The notes beneath the pieces were generated by a model. The model did not search any database and had not been told where the DNA came from. It worked only from the letters and a program-made list of their open reading frames with translations. A stretch of 7,877 nucleotides of DNA from Anaerolineales bacterium (GTDB lineage Bacteria; Chloroflexota; Anaerolineae; Promineifilales; Promineifilaceae), in the NCBI GenBank assembly GCA_020432595.1, contig JAGQGA010000237.1, positions 1 through 7,877 on the forward strand, given 5' to 3'. This document shows, one piece after another, positions 6,180 through 7,877 of the stretch. Each line of letters opens with the position of its first letter. The stretch's first letter is position 1. Both the position numbers and the translations under genes were made by a program.

Positions 6180-6236
6180 GGAGCATATAGAGGGAGTAAA
6201 AGCGGGATAAAAGGGGGGTGAAAGGGGGGAGCGGTA
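6180..6236 (+). other. Polypurine tract with four G-runs
   Basis: The plus strand is almost all purine for about 55 bases. It has G-runs at 6192-6194, 6204-6206, 6213-6218 (six G) and 6224-6229 (six G), with A-rich spacers of 9, 6 and 5 bases. Such a tract can form triplex DNA or, with one loop longer than usual, a G-quadruplex. On the minus strand it is a C/T-rich stretch in the RNA downstream of the thioredoxin gene, similar to a Rho-loading region (C-rich, G-poor). Confidence 0.5.
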
Positions 6237-6299
6237 ACAGTAATCAGTAATCGGTAATCAGTGACTGTTTACTGATTACCGATTACTGATTACCGATTA
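6236..6299. repeat. Folded heptad repeat (TAATCRG) at the thioredoxin stop codon
   Basis: Read on the minus strand the array runs in 7-base units: TAATCGG, TAATCAG, TAATCGG, TAATCAG, TAAACAG. It then turns around through a central spacer into the reverse complements of the same units. The perfect 23-bp arms are 6240-6262 and 6271-6293 with an 8-base loop. The first TAA is the stop codon of the thioredoxin gene, so the repeat begins inside the reading frame's end. The polypyrimidine stretch that follows on the minus strand has no immediate U-run. Confidence 0.95.
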
Positions 6300-7145
6300 G
6301 AAGAGAACGCTAGCCAACTCGTTGCGGTATGTTTGCGTTAGCGTGTCGTTGTCGCCCAGCAGCTCAAAAATAGCCAGCATCACGTTGCGGGGTTCGCCTT
6401 TGCGGTATCGTTTGTTTTGCCGCAGCACTTCAATCAGCCCGTCCATAGCCGCTTCAAAGTTGCTGCGTTGTAACAGCCGCGCTGCCTGCCGATACTGCAT
6501 TTCAATGGGTTCAAACTCATCCGGGTCAACTCCGTCGTCATCGTCTGTGGTGACGCGGCAGAGGAAGTTAGCGAGCGGCATTAGCCGTTGGGCTTGCAGC
6601 AAGGCCGTGCCATCGGTGCTGTTTTCCAAATGGTCAATGGCCTCGCACCCTTTGCCCTGCGCCAGCAGTGCTCGTGCCAGCAGCAGCCGCGCACCAGGAT
6701 ATGTGGGAAACTCCTCAATGAATTCTTGCAAAAATGCTTCTGCTTCACCCCAGTGGTGGGTGGCAAGCAGGCTTTTGGCCTCGTTAAAGGCATCGTCTAC
6801 TTCGCTGGGAATCAGCTTTTCAATAAATTGGCGTACCTTGGATTCGGGCAATGCGCCAACAAATTCGCTTACAATCTCGCCGTTGAGAAAGGCTTTAACG
6901 GCCGGTATTCCCTGCACCTGAAACTGCATGGAGATGCGCGGATTGTTGTCCACGTTCACCTTCGCCAGAACAAAATCAAGATTGGGGTCGGCTGCCAACC
7001 GCTCCAAAATGGGGCCAAGCATCCGACAGGGGCCACACCAGGGTGCCCAAAAGTCAACCACGACCGGCACTTCAAAGGATCGCTCAATCACTTCTGCGTC
7101 AAACGTTTCCTCAGAGACATCAATGATGTTATCAAGTTCAGCCAT
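6297..7145 (-). CDS. Thioredoxin-TPR co-chaperone (CnoX/YbbN-like)
   Basis: The 282-residue product has an N-terminal thioredoxin domain (about 1-110) with the full redox site WAPWCGPC (C37, C40) and the cis-proline in GIPAV (P81). A helical TPR-like region follows (about 115-282), with an acidic stretch DDDDGVDPDEFEP around 201-213. The protein ends ELLGDNDTLTQTYRNELASVLF-like, where the tail YRNELASVLF matches the C-terminal helix that docks CnoX on GroEL. In that family the protein holds unfolding clients, protects their cysteines by mixed disulfides and hands them to GroEL. The length matches E. coli CnoX (about 284), but the intact CxxC means it may also act as a reductase. The start at 7145 (MAELDNIIDV) has GAGGTGA five bases upstream; an in-frame ATG at 7184 lies in the leader without one. 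Single-gene unit with its own promoter. It has only a near copy (6898) of the AACGGCCGTT palindrome. Confidence 0.92.
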   Translation of the reverse strand: MAELDNIIDVSEETFDAEVIERSFEVPVVVDFWAPWCGPCRMLGPILERLAADPNLDFVLAKVNVDNNPRISMQFQVQGIPAVKAFLNGEIVSEFVGALPESKVRQFIEKLIPSEVDDAFNEAKSLLATHHWGEAEAFLQEFIEEFPTYPGARLLLARALLAQGKGCEAIDHLENSTDGTALLQAQRLMPLANFLCRVTTDDDDGVDPDEFEPIEMQYRQAARLLQRSNFEAAMDGLIEVLRQNKRYRKGEPRNVMLAIFELLGDNDTLTQTYRNELASVLF

Positions 7146-7150
7146 TGGGT

Positions 7151-7157
7151 TCACCTC
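7151..7157 (-). promoter_or_regulatory. Ribosome binding site deciding the thioredoxin start
   Basis: GAGGTGA followed by ACCCA and then ATG at 7145. It supports the shorter reading frame, whose first residues align with the usual thioredoxin-TPR beginning. Confidence 0.75.
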
Positions 7158-7168
7158 GCTTAGAGATT

Positions 7169-7200
7169 TGAGACCGACGACCATCTGGTTTGTGGTCTCA
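7169..7200 (-). promoter_or_regulatory. Stem-loop in the thioredoxin leader
   Basis: TGAGACC (7169-7175) pairs with GGTCTCA (7194-7200) across an 18-base loop that itself contains ACCA/TGGT. It lies in the predicted 5' leader, 12 bases upstream of the ribosome binding site. It could influence translation or mRNA stability; it is too small to assign to a known riboswitch class. Confidence 0.4.
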
Positions 7201-7204
7201 TGGA

Positions 7205-7221
7205 TTGACGATTATCGTCAA
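7205..7221. promoter_or_regulatory. Perfect 17-base palindrome, operator-like
   Basis: TTGACGAT (7205-7212), one central base, then ATCGTCAA (7214-7221). The symmetry is exact. It lies immediately downstream of the predicted start point of the thioredoxin transcript, where a bound dimeric repressor would block initiation or elongation. The regulator is unknown; an RNA hairpin is unlikely because the loop would be a single base. Confidence 0.45.
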
Positions 7222-7234
7222 CAGGTTAGCGGGT

Positions 7235-7243
7235 ATTGTAGCA
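7235..7243 (-). promoter_or_regulatory. Extended -10 promoter for the thioredoxin gene
   Basis: On the minus strand TGC directly precedes TACAAT, the extended -10 pattern TGnTAnAAT. A weak -35 candidate, TTACAC (7265-7260), is 19 bases upstream, long but tolerable with an extended -10. The start point would be near 7228, giving a leader of about 83 bases. This is inferred from consensus only. Confidence 0.45.
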
Positions 7244-7298
7244 CGGTTGAGGAAAGGTTGTGTAAGATGTTCATAAAAGTTTGGGGAGTGGGGAGGTG

Positions 7299-7330
7299 GA
7301 TTGGAGATTACAGATGGTTAATCTCCAATC
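7299..7330. repeat. Folded heptad repeat (GATTRGA family) after the right-edge gene
   Basis: GATTGGAGATTA (7299-7310) and TAATCTCCAATC (7319-7330) form a perfect 12-bp stem with an 8-base loop. The repeat continues to the right as degenerate units into the end of the right-edge gene: on the minus strand GATTAG, CGATTAG, AGATTGG, AGATTA. The stop codon TAG (7341-7339) is part of the first unit. It is the same family as 4708-4769. Confidence 0.9.
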
Positions 7331-7338
7331 TCTAATCG

Positions 7339-7877
7339 CTAATCAGCCAACAACGGTTGCAGCAGGGATTCGCTCTGCATCACATTCCAGCAGCTAAGGT
7401 TGGCGAGGAGGTTGACCTGGGCGGGGGTGAGTTTGACGAGGTCTAGCAGGTCTTCATCAACGGTAAGATAGTTGGGGAAATGGCGGAACGGGCCGACGGG
7501 TAAAAAGTCATTGCCAAGTTTTATTTGTTCTTGCAAATGGTCGGGAAGCTGCTGCTCCCAACTGGCAACGCGGTCGTTGTAGACCCAACAAATGTCCACG
7601 TCCCAGCCGCCTGGCAGCCCCCACCAGGTGTTGGTTTGCACCGTGTGGGTTTGGACGGTGACAAGGGGCAGCCCTTGTCGCTTTTGCGTTTGCAGGGCTG
7701 TGATGAGGGCTTGCCATGCCTGCTGGGTGAAGATGGTGTTGTTGGGGTTGAGCTGGTTGGGGAAGCCAAAGAGGGGCGGCAGGAAGGCATCTACCACATC
7801 TTTGCCGGGGGGTTGGCTGGGGTCATAGTCGAGGCCGAGCTTGGTTTCGGAGTTGACGAAGACGACGATGCGGTTGA
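7339..7877 (-). CDS. C-terminal fragment, tentatively patatin-like phospholipase
   Basis: The frame is open from the right edge to TAG at 7341-7339 and gives 178 residues; the N-terminus lies outside the window. The visible part begins NRIVVFVNSETK, continues with LDYDPSQPP and AFLPPLFGFPN, has a tryptophan-rich WWGLPGGWDVDICWVYND, and ends with FPNYLTVDEDLLDLVKLTPAQ followed by NLLANLSCW. The order 'VVNA-type strand, conserved segment, F.L...D...L' resembles the end of patatin-like lipid acyl hydrolases. Their catalytic GXSXG serine and DGG/A aspartate would be further upstream and cannot be checked. There are no membrane segments. An internal GTG at 7797 is not the start, because the reading continues upstream without a break. 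It has a promoter-free 193-base gap to the thioredoxin gene apart from that gene's own signals. The family call is an inference from general pattern. Confidence 0.75.
   Translation of the reverse strand, partial: NRIVVFVNSETKLGLDYDPSQPPGKDVVDAFLPPLFGFPNQLNPNNTIFTQQAWQALITALQTQKRQGLPLVTVQTHTVQTNTWWGLPGGWDVDICWVYNDRVASWEQQLPDHLQEQIKLGNDFLPVGPFRHFPNYLTVDEDLLDLVKLTPAQVNLLANLSCWNVMQSESLLQPLLAD

Noticed and set aside
172..7145. A new multi-gene system such as defence or biosynthesis
   Set aside because: The genes are recognisable general metabolism and protein quality control with no shared pathway or signature of such a system.
6322..7163. Two long plus-strand open frames (199 and 191 codons)
   Set aside because: Both are antisense to the thioredoxin-TPR gene, with no ribosome binding site and serine- or glutamine-rich shadow composition.
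1131..7341. CRISPR array among the short repeats
   Set aside because: Units are 7-10 bases, contiguous, and folded back on themselves; there are no 20-40 base repeats with unique spacers and no cas genes.

Overview
The window reads as an ordinary chromosomal stretch of a moderately GC-rich bacterium. All six confident genes lie on the minus strand, so transcription runs from right to left. The best guess for the organism is a Chloroflexota (Anaerolineae-like) bacterium. That rests on remembered style only: short gaps filled with folded 7-8 bp repeats, a WCGPC thioredoxin fused to TPR-like helices, and a D-aminoacylase-like deacylase. No phylogenetic marker gene is present, so the assignment is tentative.

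Layout in transcription order: (1) 7877-7339, the C-terminal 178 residues of a protein tentatively related to patatin-like phospholipases, cut by the right edge. (2) 7145-6297, a CnoX/YbbN-type thioredoxin-TPR co-chaperone with an extended -10 promoter, a perfect palindrome and a stem-loop in its leader. (3) 6296-5755, a 540-base gap holding a repeat hairpin, a polypurine tract, a run of small stem-loops, a doubtful 32-codon plus-strand ORF behind a strong Shine-Dalgarno sequence, a 17-bp terminator-like hairpin and a sigma70-like promoter. (4) 5754-4774, a zinc-free quinone-oxidoreductase-type MDR enzyme. (5) 4692-2995, FAD glycerol-3-phosphate dehydrogenase. (6) 2918-1365, an N-acyl-D-amino-acid deacylase family amidohydrolase. 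(7) 1110-172, an NAD-dependent D-2-hydroxyacid dehydrogenase. (8) 171-1, an edge region without a convincing gene.

Genes 4-6 are 81 and 76 bases apart and could be one transcript from the promoter at 5785-5813. The products (oxidoreductase, glycerol-3-phosphate oxidation, amide hydrolysis, 2-hydroxyacid/2-ketoacid interconversion) are general metabolism and do not make an obvious pathway. The CnoX-like protein is separate protein quality control.

I do not see a new defence, mobile or biosynthetic system. The unusual content is in the DNA itself. The 10-bp palindrome AACGGCCGTT occurs nine times, always inside genes and in all three reading frames, which suggests selection or spread at the DNA level, like HIP1 in cyanobacteria. 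Folded arrays of 7-8 bp units from several unrelated families sit 3-8 bases after the stop codons of four of the five genes upstream of the dehydrogenase, and in two cases the array supplies the stop codon. The 5830-6070 stretch could be an undescribed structured RNA or a leader with a small peptide.
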